11,558 nt of DNA from Candidatus Omnitrophota bacterium (GCA_023485205.1 JAMCZX010000021.1:1-11558); one strand, 5' to 3'. Numbered from the stretch's first letter, positions 1 to 6,613 are shown. Numbers and translations: made by a program. The notes: generated by a model not told the origin, from the letters alone.

Positions 1-161
1 TTAAAAGAATTTTAGAAGATGCAGAAAAAAGAGCGACAGAAATCCTTACAAAAAAAAGAGATAAATTAGACCTTTTAGCTAAAACTCTTCTTGAAAAAGA
101 GACTTTAAATTCTGATGAGATTGATGAAATTTTAGGAGAAAAAAATGAACCAAAAGTTTGA
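1..161 (+). CDS. ftsH: FtsH, ATP-dependent zinc metalloprotease, C-terminal end (partial)
   Basis: The frame opens before the window, with its first full codon at position 3, and stops with TGA at 159-161, leaving 52 residues. The end reads like the helical tail of the FtsH peptidase domain: an alternating acidic/basic helix ([15 protein letters not shown]), then [18 protein letters not shown] and SDEIDEIL. In FtsH this is the family pattern 'l..la..Ll..Etl...Ei..il' after the zinc site. FtsH is a membrane-anchored AAA protease that degrades misfolded membrane proteins and short-lived regulators. The ATPase domain and the HEXXH site lie outside the window, so the call rests on the tail alone. 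The last 17 bases overlap the start of folE, so the two are very likely cotranscribed. Confidence 0.8.
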   Translation, partial: KRILEDAEKRATEILTKKRDKLDLLAKTLLEKETLNSDEIDEILGEKNEPKV

Positions 162-723
162 TTCCAATAAAATTGAAGATGCAGTAAAAATGATTATAGA
201 AGCGCTTGGCGAGGATTTAAACAGAAAAGGGCTTAAGGATACTCCTGAGAGAGTGGCAAGAATGTATGAGGAAATATTATCAGGGTTTAAATCAAATCCT
301 GAAGAAATTTTAGGAAAGGTTTTTCAGGAGAACTATAATGAACTGGTACTTCTTAGTAATATTCCATTATATTCCATGTGTGAACATCATCTTCTTCCTT
401 TTTATGGAAAAGCCCATATTGCATATCTTCCTGATGGAGGTCGTGTTGTCGGTATAAGTAAATTAGCAAGACTTGTTGATGCTTATGCCAAAAGACTTCA
501 GGTTCAGGAAAGACTTACAAGTCAGATTGTAGACACAATTATGAAGATTCTCCAGCCTCAGGGGGCAATGGTTGTCATTGAGGCTGAACATATGTGTATG
601 GTAATGAGGGGAGTTAAAAAACCAGGGGCAAAGGTAACAACTTCTGCCATGAGAGGAATATTCCTCAGAGATATAAGAACCAGGACAGAAGCCCTGGATT
701 TAATAATTGGAAACAGCAGATAA
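145..723 (+). CDS. folE: GTP cyclohydrolase I
   Basis: This 192-residue protein should convert GTP to 7,8-dihydroneopterin triphosphate, the first step of folate (tetrahydropterin) synthesis in the cytoplasm. The length is normal for the shorter bacterial enzymes. Zinc ligands of the family are all visible: Cys79 and His82 in [10 protein letters not shown] and Cys151 in [13 protein letters not shown]. Other family signatures are [20 protein letters not shown] (100-118), [10 protein letters not shown] (119-128) and TTSAMRG near 165-171. The ATG at 145 is supported by AGGAG at 134-138, six bases upstream. The start lies inside the end of ftsH (17-base overlap) and the K+ channel gene follows after six bases. 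Tetrahydrofolate made from its product would be the substrate of the formate-tetrahydrofolate ligase encoded on the other strand, though that link is inference. No oddities seen. Confidence 0.97.
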   Translation: MNQKFDSNKIEDAVKMIIEALGEDLNRKGLKDTPERVARMYEEILSGFKSNPEEILGKVFQENYNELVLLSNIPLYSMCEHHLLPFYGKAHIAYLPDGGRVVGISKLARLVDAYAKRLQVQERLTSQIVDTIMKILQPQGAMVVIEAEHMCMVMRGVKKPGAKVTTSAMRGIFLRDIRTRTEALDLIIGNSR

Positions 724-729
724 AAAAAT

Positions 730-1719
730 ATGCTAAATGTTTTTTTAAGTTTGTTCAGAAGATTTAATATATTAACATCCGGTCATAAATCAGACATAAT
801 GAGAATTTTTTATGTGTTGGTAGCAATACTTCTAATTTTTGCTTTTCTTTTCAGCCATTATGAGAAAATATCTTTCTTTAAAGCTTTTTACTGGGCTGTT
901 ACAACTGCTTCCACTGTTGGATATGGAGATGTGGTTCCACATAATACCATAGGTAGAGTTATTGCTATACTCTTAATGTTTTTTGGAATTGGCATATTAA
1001 GTATTTTTCTTGTCACCTTTTCTTCTATAATTTTTGATGTTAAAATAAAAAGGCTTTTGGGAACCATGGAAAACTATTTTATAAAAGGACATATTGTAAT
1101 ATTGGGATACAGTGATATTATTAATGCTTCTCTGGATAATATTTTAAAAGAAGGCCACAATGTTATTTTATTGGCTCCTCTGGAAAAAACCCCCTCAGAA
1201 GAAAAAAACTTTATCTTTATAAAAGGAAATATTGTTGATGACAAGGATATCTTAAAAACAAAAATTCAACAGGCAAGCCTATGTATTATATCAGATAATG
1301 ACGATTCAAAAACATTAATGTCTGCGATTGCCACAAGAACCCTTGACAGGGATTTATATATTATTGCCTATGTGCATAAAAAAGAAGCCTCCAGGGCATT
1401 AAAAGAAACAGGAATAAATGAAGTATTTACTATGGGAAATTTTTCCAAGAATCTTCTTGTAAAATCCATTAAAATAAAAGGTGTGGCTAACTTCTTTACC
1501 CAATTGATGGAGGAAGATTCTAAAAGTGGCTTGATAGAAAAAGATGTATCTGATAATTTAGTGGGGAAAAAATTCTATGAAAGTTTATCATTTTTAAAAC
1601 AAACAGCAGATGAGATAATTGTTGGAGTAAAGAGAAATGATAAGACAATAATAAACCCTGATGGTGAAAGTTTTATTCTGGAAAAAGGGGACAAACTTTT
1701 GTTAATTGGAAAGGCTTAG
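730..1719 (+). CDS. MthK-like potassium channel with C-terminal RCK (TrkA-N/TrkA-C) module
   Basis: A 329-residue two-transmembrane K+ channel subunit, expected to form a tetramer in the inner membrane. TM1 spans about residues 25-43, the pore helix about 51-61, the selectivity filter is TVGYGD (62-67), and TM2 spans about 74-101. A Rossmann-type RCK domain starts near 120 (GHIVILGYSD), and a TrkA-C-like domain ends the protein (about 265-329, LEKGDKLLLIGKA). Size and order match the archaeal channel MthK. By my own alignment, Asp192 aligns with MthK Ca2+ ligand Asp184, but Tyr214 and His216 stand where MthK has Glu210 and Glu212, so Ca2+ gating as in MthK looks unlikely. Met113 lies close to MthK's internal start that yields free RCK. 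The ATG at 730 has only a weak ribosome site. The gene ends tail to tail with the minus-strand hydrolase, overlapping it by four bases. Confidence 0.9.
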   Translation: MLNVFLSLFRRFNILTSGHKSDIMRIFYVLVAILLIFAFLFSHYEKISFFKAFYWAVTTASTVGYGDVVPHNTIGRVIAILLMFFGIGILSIFLVTFSSIIFDVKIKRLLGTMENYFIKGHIVILGYSDIINASLDNILKEGHNVILLAPLEKTPSEEKNFIFIKGNIVDDKDILKTKIQQASLCIISDNDDSKTLMSAIATRTLDRDLYIIAYVHKKEASRALKETGINEVFTMGNFSKNLLVKSIKIKGVANFFTQLMEEDSKSGLIEKDVSDNLVGKKFYESLSFLKQTADEIIVGVKRNDKTIINPDGESFILEKGDKLLLIGKA

Positions 1720-2348
1720 GCGGCCACATAGAAATTGTTTGTTTTTTCATACCCTATTGTGGATTTTTCCCCATGTCCTGGCAGAATAATTATATTTTCA
1801 TCCAATAAAAAAATTTTGTTTTTTATAGAGTCTATTATTTTTTTTGAATCTCCACCTAATAAATCCGTTCTGCCTATGGATTCCTTAAAAATAGTGTCAC
1901 CTGAAAACAGATATGTGCTGTCAACCAAAAATGACATACTGCCCGGCGAATGTCCAGGGGTAAAAATAGCCTTAATGTTTATACTGCCAACCTTAATAAT
2001 CTCATTTTCTTTAAGATATCTATCTATAATAATTTGTTCGCTAAAATCTATGCCAAGATACGCTCCCTGGGTTTTTAAATTCTTCAGAAGAAGATTTTCT
2101 TCTTTATGAGCATACAAATGGATATGCAATTTGTCTTTAAAATAATTATCCAAAGCTACATGGTCTATATGACAGTGGGTATTTAGAATAAACTGGGGTT
2201 TAATATTGTTTTCTTTGATTACCTGTTCAATGAGAATTTTTTCTCCTGCCGGGTCAATAATAAATCCTTTTTTGTCCTGGCTTTTATCATCCCAGACAAT
2301 ATAAGTGTTTACTTCAAAAGGTCCTGCTATTACAGTTTTATATTCCAT
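1716..2348 (-). CDS. Metallo-beta-lactamase-fold hydrolase, glyoxalase II-like (YcbL type)
   Basis: A 210-residue cytoplasmic protein with a complete set of metal ligands for a binuclear MBL-fold hydrolase: THCHIDH (57-63, giving His58, His60, Asp62, His63), His133 in FTPGHSPGS, Asp151 in FSGDTIF, and His192 in PGHGEKSTIGYE. The order and spacing fit the single-domain glyoxalase II-like thioesterases, which lack the helical C-terminal domain of full GloB. Its substrate cannot be told from sequence; S-lactoylglutathione or another thioester is possible, and 'hydroxyacylglutathione hydrolase' would be over-precise. It is the last gene of the minus-strand series. Its ATG lies inside the end of the tRNA nucleotidyltransferase gene (11-base overlap), so translational coupling is likely. 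Its own ribosome site is poor (GGA about five bases upstream). Its stop overlaps the end of the K+ channel gene on the opposite strand. Confidence 0.88.
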   Translation of the reverse strand: MEYKTVIAGPFEVNTYIVWDDKSQDKKGFIIDPAGEKILIEQVIKENNIKPQFILNTHCHIDHVALDNYFKDKLHIHLYAHKEENLLLKNLKTQGAYLGIDFSEQIIIDRYLKENEIIKVGSINIKAIFTPGHSPGSMSFLVDSTYLFSGDTIFKESIGRTDLLGGDSKKIIDSIKNKIFLLDENIIILPGHGEKSTIGYEKTNNFYVAA

Positions 2349-3717
2349 TTTTATCCATTGTTTTAAGATAATCTAAAAGGAATTTTTTTCTATTTGGTAT
2401 TTTACCATCAAGAACCATTTCTTCAAGAATATTTTTTATTTCTCCCACTTTTTTCCCTGAAGGGATATTTAAAATTTTCATAATTGTAAAACCATCAATA
2501 GCTAATTTAAACTTTGCCAGTCTCATTTTATTTTTTAAAATTTTAATTCTTTCATAAAGTTTATCTAATCTTTCTATGGCGTGTTTTACTTTTTTTTCAT
2601 TCTTGCTTGTAATATCACTTTTGGCAAGAGTAAAAAGGCCTTTTAGATTGTTTCCAATCTCTTTTGCAAATCTAATTAAGGCATTATCTGAAGGATTTTC
2701 CTTTGCCAGAAGATGCGGCCTTAAATGATACCTTATTAAAAGCGCAATCATTTTAGCATTCTCAAAAGAAATTTTAAGCCTTTCACACACCTTATATGAC
2801 ATTTTTTCCCCTAAGAACTCATGCCTGTGAAAAGACACTTTGCCATTTTCTATTCTTAATGTTTTTGGTTTGCCTATATCATGTAAAAGCGCAGAAAGCC
2901 GCAGATAAACATTTTTTGTCCTCTTGGAAATATTATCAAGTGTTTGAAGGGTATGTGGAAAAAGTTCTTTACAGGGATGTTCTGTTCTTTTTTCCTTAAG
3001 ATTTGCTATTTCAGGTAGCAAAAGTTTAAGAATATCTATTTCATCAAGGAGATAAAAACCAATACTTGGGGTTTGTGCAGATAGTATTTTCATTATTTCT
3101 TCTGCTATTCTTTCCATACTTACTATGGATAATCTTTCTCCGTTTTTAGCCATATATTGTTTTGTTTTTTCATCTATTTGAAATCTGAAAAGTGTGGCAA
3201 ACCTTATTCCCCTTAAAATTCTTAGAGGGTCATCATAAAATGTTTTATCAGGGTCTATAGGGGTTTTTATTATTTTGTTTTTTATGTCTTTTTTACCTTC
3301 AAACGGGTCTAAAATTTCTCCGGTAAGAAGATTTTGTGCAATAGAATTTATTGTAAAATCCCGTCTTAAAAGGTCCTGGTATATATCTGCTGGTATGACA
3401 TCCGGCTTCCTTGAAGAAGAAGAATAACTTTCTTTTCTGGCTGTGGCAAATTCAATCTTGATTTTATTAATCTGAATCATGGCTGTTCCAAATCTGCCAT
3501 AAAAGACAGGAATAGGATAATGAAATTCTTTTGAAAAATCTTTAGCAAAGTCAAGGGCATTGTATTGAAAAACTATATCAATATCGTGGGTTTTTCTTCT
3601 TAAATATTTATCTCTTATATAGCCACCAACAAGATATGGTACTATACCCTTTTTTTCACCAAATTGTTTTATTTGTTCAAGAATTGTTTTTTCTATATCA
3701 GATTTATTGGTTTTCAT
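2338..3717 (-). CDS. cca: CCA-adding-type tRNA nucleotidyltransferase with HD domain
   Basis: A 459-residue class II nucleotidyltransferase of the CCA/poly(A) polymerase family, expected to build or repair the tRNA 3' CCA end. The catalytic head is clear: LVGGYIRD (29-36) and the DID carboxylates Asp45 and Asp47, then RRDFTIN (118-124). The nucleotide-selecting motif reads DDPLRILRGIRFA (162-174), with DDxxR where EDxxR is typical. The 'S.ERI..E' helix is at 200-207. A C-terminal HD domain follows, with HTLQTLD (255-261), LHD (278-280) and HRHE (297-300). Many deep-branching bacteria split this job into CC-adding and A-adding enzymes, and sequence alone does not tell which this is; PcnB-type poly(A) polymerase is less likely. 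The gene starts five bases after the ABC ATPase gene and overlaps the hydrolase gene by 11 bases. Confidence 0.88.
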   Translation of the reverse strand: MKTNKSDIEKTILEQIKQFGEKKGIVPYLVGGYIRDKYLRRKTHDIDIVFQYNALDFAKDFSKEFHYPIPVFYGRFGTAMIQINKIKIEFATARKESYSSSSRKPDVIPADIYQDLLRRDFTINSIAQNLLTGEILDPFEGKKDIKNKIIKTPIDPDKTFYDDPLRILRGIRFATLFRFQIDEKTKQYMAKNGERLSIVSMERIAEEIMKILSAQTPSIGFYLLDEIDILKLLLPEIANLKEKRTEHPCKELFPHTLQTLDNISKRTKNVYLRLSALLHDIGKPKTLRIENGKVSFHRHEFLGEKMSYKVCERLKISFENAKMIALLIRYHLRPHLLAKENPSDNALIRFAKEIGNNLKGLFTLAKSDITSKNEKKVKHAIERLDKLYERIKILKNKMRLAKFKLAIDGFTIMKILNIPSGKKVGEIKNILEEMVLDGKIPNRKKFLLDYLKTMDKNGI

Positions 3718-3722
3718 TATCT

Positions 3723-4475
3723 TTAATCTTTATCCTGGTCTTTTAAAAGTTTATCTATCTGTTCCATATTTAAATCCTTTAGTATATTTTTAGGATTTCC
3801 CTGTTGGTAAATTTTACCATTTTTAAGAATAAATAATGTATCGGAAAGATTTATAATATCATCTATATCATGTGTTACCAAAAGAATTGTGATGTTTATT
3901 TTTAGTTGAATTGTTTTAAGTAAATTTCTAATTCTGTTTTTAGATACAATATCAAGATTGGAAAAGGGTTCATCCATTAAAAGAATTTTAGGCTTTATAG
4001 CAAGGGCTCTTGCTATACTTACCCTTTGAGCCTGTCCCATACTTATTTCATCTGGCATACGTTTTTCTATCCCGGTTATATCAAGCATTTCCATGAGTTC
4101 CTTGATATGTTTTTCAATATTTTGATAGGTATTTTCTGATTTATTTCTTAAAAGTTTCATTCCAAAAGCAATATTTTTTTCAACATTCATTCTGGGGAAT
4201 AATAAAGGTTCATCCATTACAAGCGAAATATGTCTTTCAAATGGTTCTAAGTTATCTATATTTTCCCCCTGAAAAATAATATTTCCTTTATCCTGTTTTA
4301 TAACACCTGCGATAATAGAAAGAAGAGTGGTTTTGCCTGCGCCAGAATAACCAAATATAGAAGAAATTTCTCCCTGGTTTATTTCAAAATCAACTCCATC
4401 CAGAACCTTTTTTTCAATATTTCTGCTATAAAAACTTTTATGGATATTTTTACATTTAAGAATTGTCAGGGACAT
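3723..4475 (-). CDS. modC: ABC transporter ATP-binding protein, probable ModC-type molybdate/tungstate ATPase
   Basis: A 250-residue cytoplasmic ABC ATPase. Walker A is GYSGAGKTT (42-50), the signature is ISMGQ (144-148, instead of LSGGQ), Walker B is ILLMDEP (164-170), the D-loop is SNLD (172-175) and the H-loop histidine is His202. The Q-loop is odd: where most relatives have VFQ, this protein has VMDEPLLFP (86-94), so the Gln is Asp88. The assignment to molybdate/tungstate import rests on context: modB and modA lie upstream on the same strand and no other permease is present. They are separated from this gene by about 2.3 kb of accessory genes. It is shorter than ModC proteins that carry a C-terminal molybdate-binding domain and has none. 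No Shine-Dalgarno sequence precedes the ATG; the RhuM-Fic gene stops 15 bases upstream. Some other import substrate is possible. Confidence 0.82.
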   Translation of the reverse strand: MSLTILKCKNIHKSFYSRNIEKKVLDGVDFEINQGEISSIFGYSGAGKTTLLSIIAGVIKQDKGNIIFQGENIDNLEPFERHISLVMDEPLLFPRMNVEKNIAFGMKLLRNKSENTYQNIEKHIKELMEMLDITGIEKRMPDEISMGQAQRVSIARALAIKPKILLMDEPFSNLDIVSKNRIRNLLKTIQLKINITILLVTHDIDDIINLSDTLFILKNGKIYQQGNPKNILKDLNMEQIDKLLKDQDKD

Positions 4476-4490
4476 TTTGAAAATAAAGAT

Positions 4491-5486
4491 TCAAGTTATT
4501 AACAAATTAGTAATAATTTTAATAAGTTTATTTTTTTCATCAGGATTGCTTATGGCTATTAAAAGTGCCAATGATGTTAAAGCATTATCATTAATTTTCT
4601 TTTCTCCGCTATATTTATACAGATAATTATTCCTATCTAAAAAATAGATAAATAAAAAAGAAGAGATTCGTTTGTTCCCATCCACAAAGGGATGGTCTTT
4701 AATTCCAAAATATAAAAGATGAGCTGCTTTTTCTTCAAGTGATGAGTATAGTTCCTTATTGCCAAAAGTTTGATAAATATTTCCTAATATCCCTTTAAAC
4801 TTATTGTTATTTTCCTGCCCAAAAAGTTCACTGGCTTCTTTTTTAGCAATTAATTCTTTTTTAATCTCATCAATAATTTTTTTTGTTTCATCATATTTCA
4901 AGATAAATTTTCCTTTTGTTTTTTTAATCAGGGATAATTTTTCCTTGTCATATTGTTCTAAAAGCGTTAGTGTTTTTGAGTAGTTAGAAAGAAGGTATAA
5001 AATTTCCTGCTCCTGTCCTGCAAGCAATTTATATTTAGATTTTTCCTGTAAAAACGAAATTGCTTCTTGTAGTTCTTTAAGATGAATTTGGAATTGCAAA
5101 AGGCGTTTATCATTAAGAGTGTATCCTTTAACTAAATGTTCTTTTAAAATTTTGGTTGCCCAAATGCGAAATTGAGTGGCTTGTTTGGAATTAACACGGT
5201 AACCAACAGAAATAATCATATCCAGGTTATAAAGATTCATTTTGCGTATCTTTTCATCAGCAGCAACCTGTTCCAAAACAGAACAGGTTAATTTTTTATC
5301 TAATTCCCCGGCTTTATAAATATTATTGATATGCTTAACAATCGCAGGTCTGTTAACATTAAAAAGTTTAGCAATAAGATGAGAATTTAACCATACAGAA
5401 TCTTGTTCAAGTTTCACTTGAATTTCAAACCCTTGTGGATTTTGGTAAATAATTATTTCACCTTTTTTAAATTCTTGTTTTTTCAT
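4491..5486 (-). CDS. RhuM-family protein fused to a Fic domain
   Basis: A 331-residue protein with two parts. Residues about 10-125 match the RhuM 'virulence protein' family: a KilA/Bro-like start with VWLNSHLIAKLFNVNRPAIVKHINNI-type helices, then LYNLDMIISVGYRVNS and a conserved ATQFRIWATKILKEHLVKGY block that predicts DNA or nucleic-acid binding. A coiled helical linker follows (about 125-215). The C-terminal Fic domain has HPFVDGNKR (265-273), an intact active-site loop with the catalytic His265. Classical Fic proteins read HPFx(D/E)GNGR and AMPylate targets; the Lys at position eight resembles the kinase-like Doc variant. No (S/T)xxxE(G/N) inhibitory helix is evident. Start: AAGGA lies just upstream of the ATG. 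It is the last gene of the accessory cassette. Such fusions often accompany restriction-modification or other defence loci. The activity is not shown by the sequence. Confidence 0.85.
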   Translation of the reverse strand: MKKQEFKKGEIIIYQNPQGFEIQVKLEQDSVWLNSHLIAKLFNVNRPAIVKHINNIYKAGELDKKLTCSVLEQVAADEKIRKMNLYNLDMIISVGYRVNSKQATQFRIWATKILKEHLVKGYTLNDKRLLQFQIHLKELQEAISFLQEKSKYKLLAGQEQEILYLLSNYSKTLTLLEQYDKEKLSLIKKTKGKFILKYDETKKIIDEIKKELIAKKEASELFGQENNNKFKGILGNIYQTFGNKELYSSLEEKAAHLLYFGIKDHPFVDGNKRISSFLFIYFLDRNNYLYKYSGEKKINDNALTSLALLIAISNPDEKNKLIKIITNLLIT

Positions 5487-5502
5487 AATTCCTTAGATAA
5501 TA

Positions 5503-5871
5503 TTATTCCCACCAAATTAAGGGTTTAATGAGTTTTTTATTAAATTCAAGATATAACAAATCAAATAATGCAGATTTAAGCCGAGTTTTTAATTTTTCAT
5601 TATCTACCAACCTTTTATAAAATTTCATATTGCTATTGAGAAGTTTTGTCATTTCCTGATTGAAATATTTATCAAAAATAGCTTTTACATTTTCCTTAGA
5701 ATTAGATTCCATTCTATTAACTAAATCTTTATTTCCCAATAGATTATCTTTAACTCTGCTTAAAAACACTTTATCATCATCTGTAAAGTCTGTACCAAAT
5801 GCGTCATTAAGGTCCTTGAGAATTTTTCTCGGCAAGCCTTTTTTGATACAGTCTTCATATTTGAATACCAT
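5503..5871 (-). CDS. Small protein resembling the C-terminal tail of type I restriction subunit HsdR
   Basis: A 122-residue, Lys-rich, mostly helical protein. The stretch LNDAFGTDFTDDDKVFLSRV (about 21-40) recalls the 'LNeRFGTdFt..D.lFf' block in the C-terminal region of many HsdR restriction subunits. The later NSNMKFYKRLVDN with LKSALFDLLY also looks like the HsdR tail. In HsdR this part docks the motor subunit onto the methylase; no nuclease or helicase motif is present here. It has no histidine, so it is not a HEPN-type RNase partner. The ATG has a good ribosome site (GGAG at 5878-5881, six bases upstream) and sits inside the end of the nucleotidyltransferase gene (17-base overlap). That suggests a coupled, functional gene, not random debris, but a truncated hsdR relic is the main alternative. 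The RhuM-Fic gene starts 16 bases downstream. The HsdR link comes from recognition, not a search. Confidence 0.6.
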   Translation of the reverse strand: MVFKYEDCIKKGLPRKILKDLNDAFGTDFTDDDKVFLSRVKDNLLGNKDLVNRMESNSKENVKAIFDKYFNQEMTKLLNSNMKFYKRLVDNEKLKTRLKSALFDLLYLEFNKKLIKPLIWWE

Positions 5872-6400
5872 TTTTTTCTCCGTATATGATTATAGAACCA
5901 AAGGTCAGGGAATGATAAAACATTTCATCTTCTTTTTGTAATTCCTTTATTTTCTTCTCAGTCAAGAATAGGATTTTTGCATGCTTGATTTTTTTGTTTA
6001 ATTGGGATGATAGACTTGCTAATTTCCCTTCTTCTACATCTTTAACTTTTATCCAGATATCTGTATCTGAATCCTCTATATTTTCCCCTTTGATAGAACT
6101 GCCATACAAGCCTGCTGAAACGACAAAAGGAAATTTCCTGAATATCTTGGAAGGAAAACTTTCTATGTTCAGAAGGATCTTAATTCCTTTCACTAAAGGA
6201 GAGTCTAACATTATAAACTTGTTTTTGCTTCTTTTCAGTATACCTTCTTTTACAAGAATGTTGAAATATATGGAGATAAGCCCTTTACTTAGTTTGAGAT
6301 TAATAGCTGTTGCATTAACACTTATGGGACCTGTTCTGAAAACAATACTCCTGAGGATTTTAATCCTTTCTTCAGTTGAAAATATATTTTTCATATTCAT
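5855..6400 (-). CDS. Winged-helix / minimal nucleotidyltransferase fusion protein
   Basis: A 181-residue protein. Residues about 8-62 form a winged-helix DNA-binding domain (EERIKILRSIVF, then a recognition-type helix LKLSKGLISIYFNILVKEGI and a short wing). Residues about 90-175 form a DNA polymerase beta-like nucleotidyltransferase: LYGSSIKGE (98-106) followed by DSDTDIWI (110-117), which matches the GS-x10-DxD pattern with Asp112 and Asp114. The third carboxylate expected in a later strand is not obvious (AKILFLTEKK, 141-150), so catalysis is uncertain. Related domains act as antitoxins or transfer nucleotides to partner toxins or tRNAs. A promoter and a palindrome lie directly upstream, suggesting autoregulation. 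Of two starts, ATG 6398-6400 is one base from AAGG (6402-6405), whereas ATG 6392-6394 is at an ideal seven-base spacing, so the true start may be codon 3. The HsdR-tail-like gene overlaps its end. Confidence 0.8.
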   Translation of the reverse strand: MNMKNIFSTEERIKILRSIVFRTGPISVNATAINLKLSKGLISIYFNILVKEGILKRSKNKFIMLDSPLVKGIKILLNIESFPSKIFRKFPFVVSAGLYGSSIKGENIEDSDTDIWIKVKDVEEGKLASLSSQLNKKIKHAKILFLTEKKIKELQKEDEMFYHSLTFGSIIIYGEKNGIQI

Positions 6401-6414
6401 GCCTTAAAAACAAT

Positions 6415-6435
6415 AAGTTTACGATTTATAAACTT
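6415..6435. promoter_or_regulatory. Palindromic candidate operator for the accessory cassette
   Basis: Perfect seven-base inverted repeat, AAGTTTA (6415-6421) and TAAACTT (6429-6435), separated by seven bases. It lies just downstream of the predicted -10 box and about 14 bases before the winged-helix/nucleotidyltransferase start, where a dimeric repressor would block transcription. The winged-helix domain of that gene is the obvious candidate binder (inference). The AT-rich arms make chance occurrence possible. Confidence 0.45.
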
Positions 6436-6442
6436 TATGTTT

Positions 6443-6471
6443 ATGTTATATGAACATTAAATCCTTGTCAA
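6443..6471 (-). promoter_or_regulatory. Sigma-70-type promoter of the accessory cassette
   Basis: On the minus strand a perfect -35 TTGACA (6466-6471) is followed, 17 bases on, by TAACAT (6443-6448). An overlapping TATAAC (6445-6450) gives a 15-base spacing. It points into the winged-helix/nucleotidyltransferase gene, about 40 bases before its start, and could drive transcription through RhuM-Fic into modC. Confidence 0.55.
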
Positions 6472-6501
6472 TAGCGTGCATTTTTTTCTTATGTAAACCT
6501 C

Positions 6502-6549
6502 TACAGGTGGTCTATTTTTACCTTGCAATTACATTTAATAACACCTGTA
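6502..6549. repeat. Eight-base inverted repeat around the first IS-end-like repeat
   Basis: TACAGGTG (6502-6509) and CACCTGTA (6542-6549) are perfect inverse complements, separated by 32 bases that hold the first of three direct repeats. The loop is long and no U-tract follows, so it does not look like a terminator; it is more likely part of a mobile-element end. Confidence 0.4.
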
Positions 6550-6613
6550 AATGTCTTTGGAGTGGGTGGATTTTACTTTGCAACCCTGGGTGAATTTTAC
6601 CTTGCAGATGACA
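6506..6613 (-). mobile_element. Solo insertion-sequence end, possibly IS21 family (relic)
   Basis: Three imperfect direct repeats share the core GGTGnATTTTACyTTGCA on the plus strand: 6506-6528 (diverged), 6564-6583 and 6588-6606. The last two are 24 bases apart. The block ends near TGACA (6609-6613), exactly where the truncated nucleotidyltransferase reading frame loses its family sequence. Multiple short repeats ending in TG/CA are typical of IS21-family termini. Only one end is seen, with no istA/istB genes and no target duplication, so this is a deleted remnant. The family name is from memory and unverified. Confidence 0.45.

Noticed and set aside
1735..2109. Plus-strand reading frame opposite the hydrolase gene
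   Set aside because: It is antisense to a gene with complete catalytic motifs and has no recognisable family or ribosome site; the same holds for the other frames lying opposite genes on this strand.
2796..2999. Short plus-strand frame inside the tRNA nucleotidyltransferase gene
   Set aside because: It lies opposite the HD domain, and its composition is that of a shadow frame.
5503..6400. HEPN-MNT toxin-antitoxin pair
   Set aside because: The partner protein has no histidine at all, so it cannot carry the RX4-6H motif of HEPN RNases.
6502..6549. Rho-independent terminator after modB
   Set aside because: The eight-base stem encloses a 32-base loop and has no following U-tract in either direction.
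6506..6606. CRISPR array
   Set aside because: Only three imperfect repeats with unequal spacing (55 and 24 bases) and no cas genes.
6466..6613. Complete miniature transposon with TGTCA/TGACA ends
   Set aside because: The outer five bases match, but the inverted repeat does not extend and no flanking target duplication is visible.
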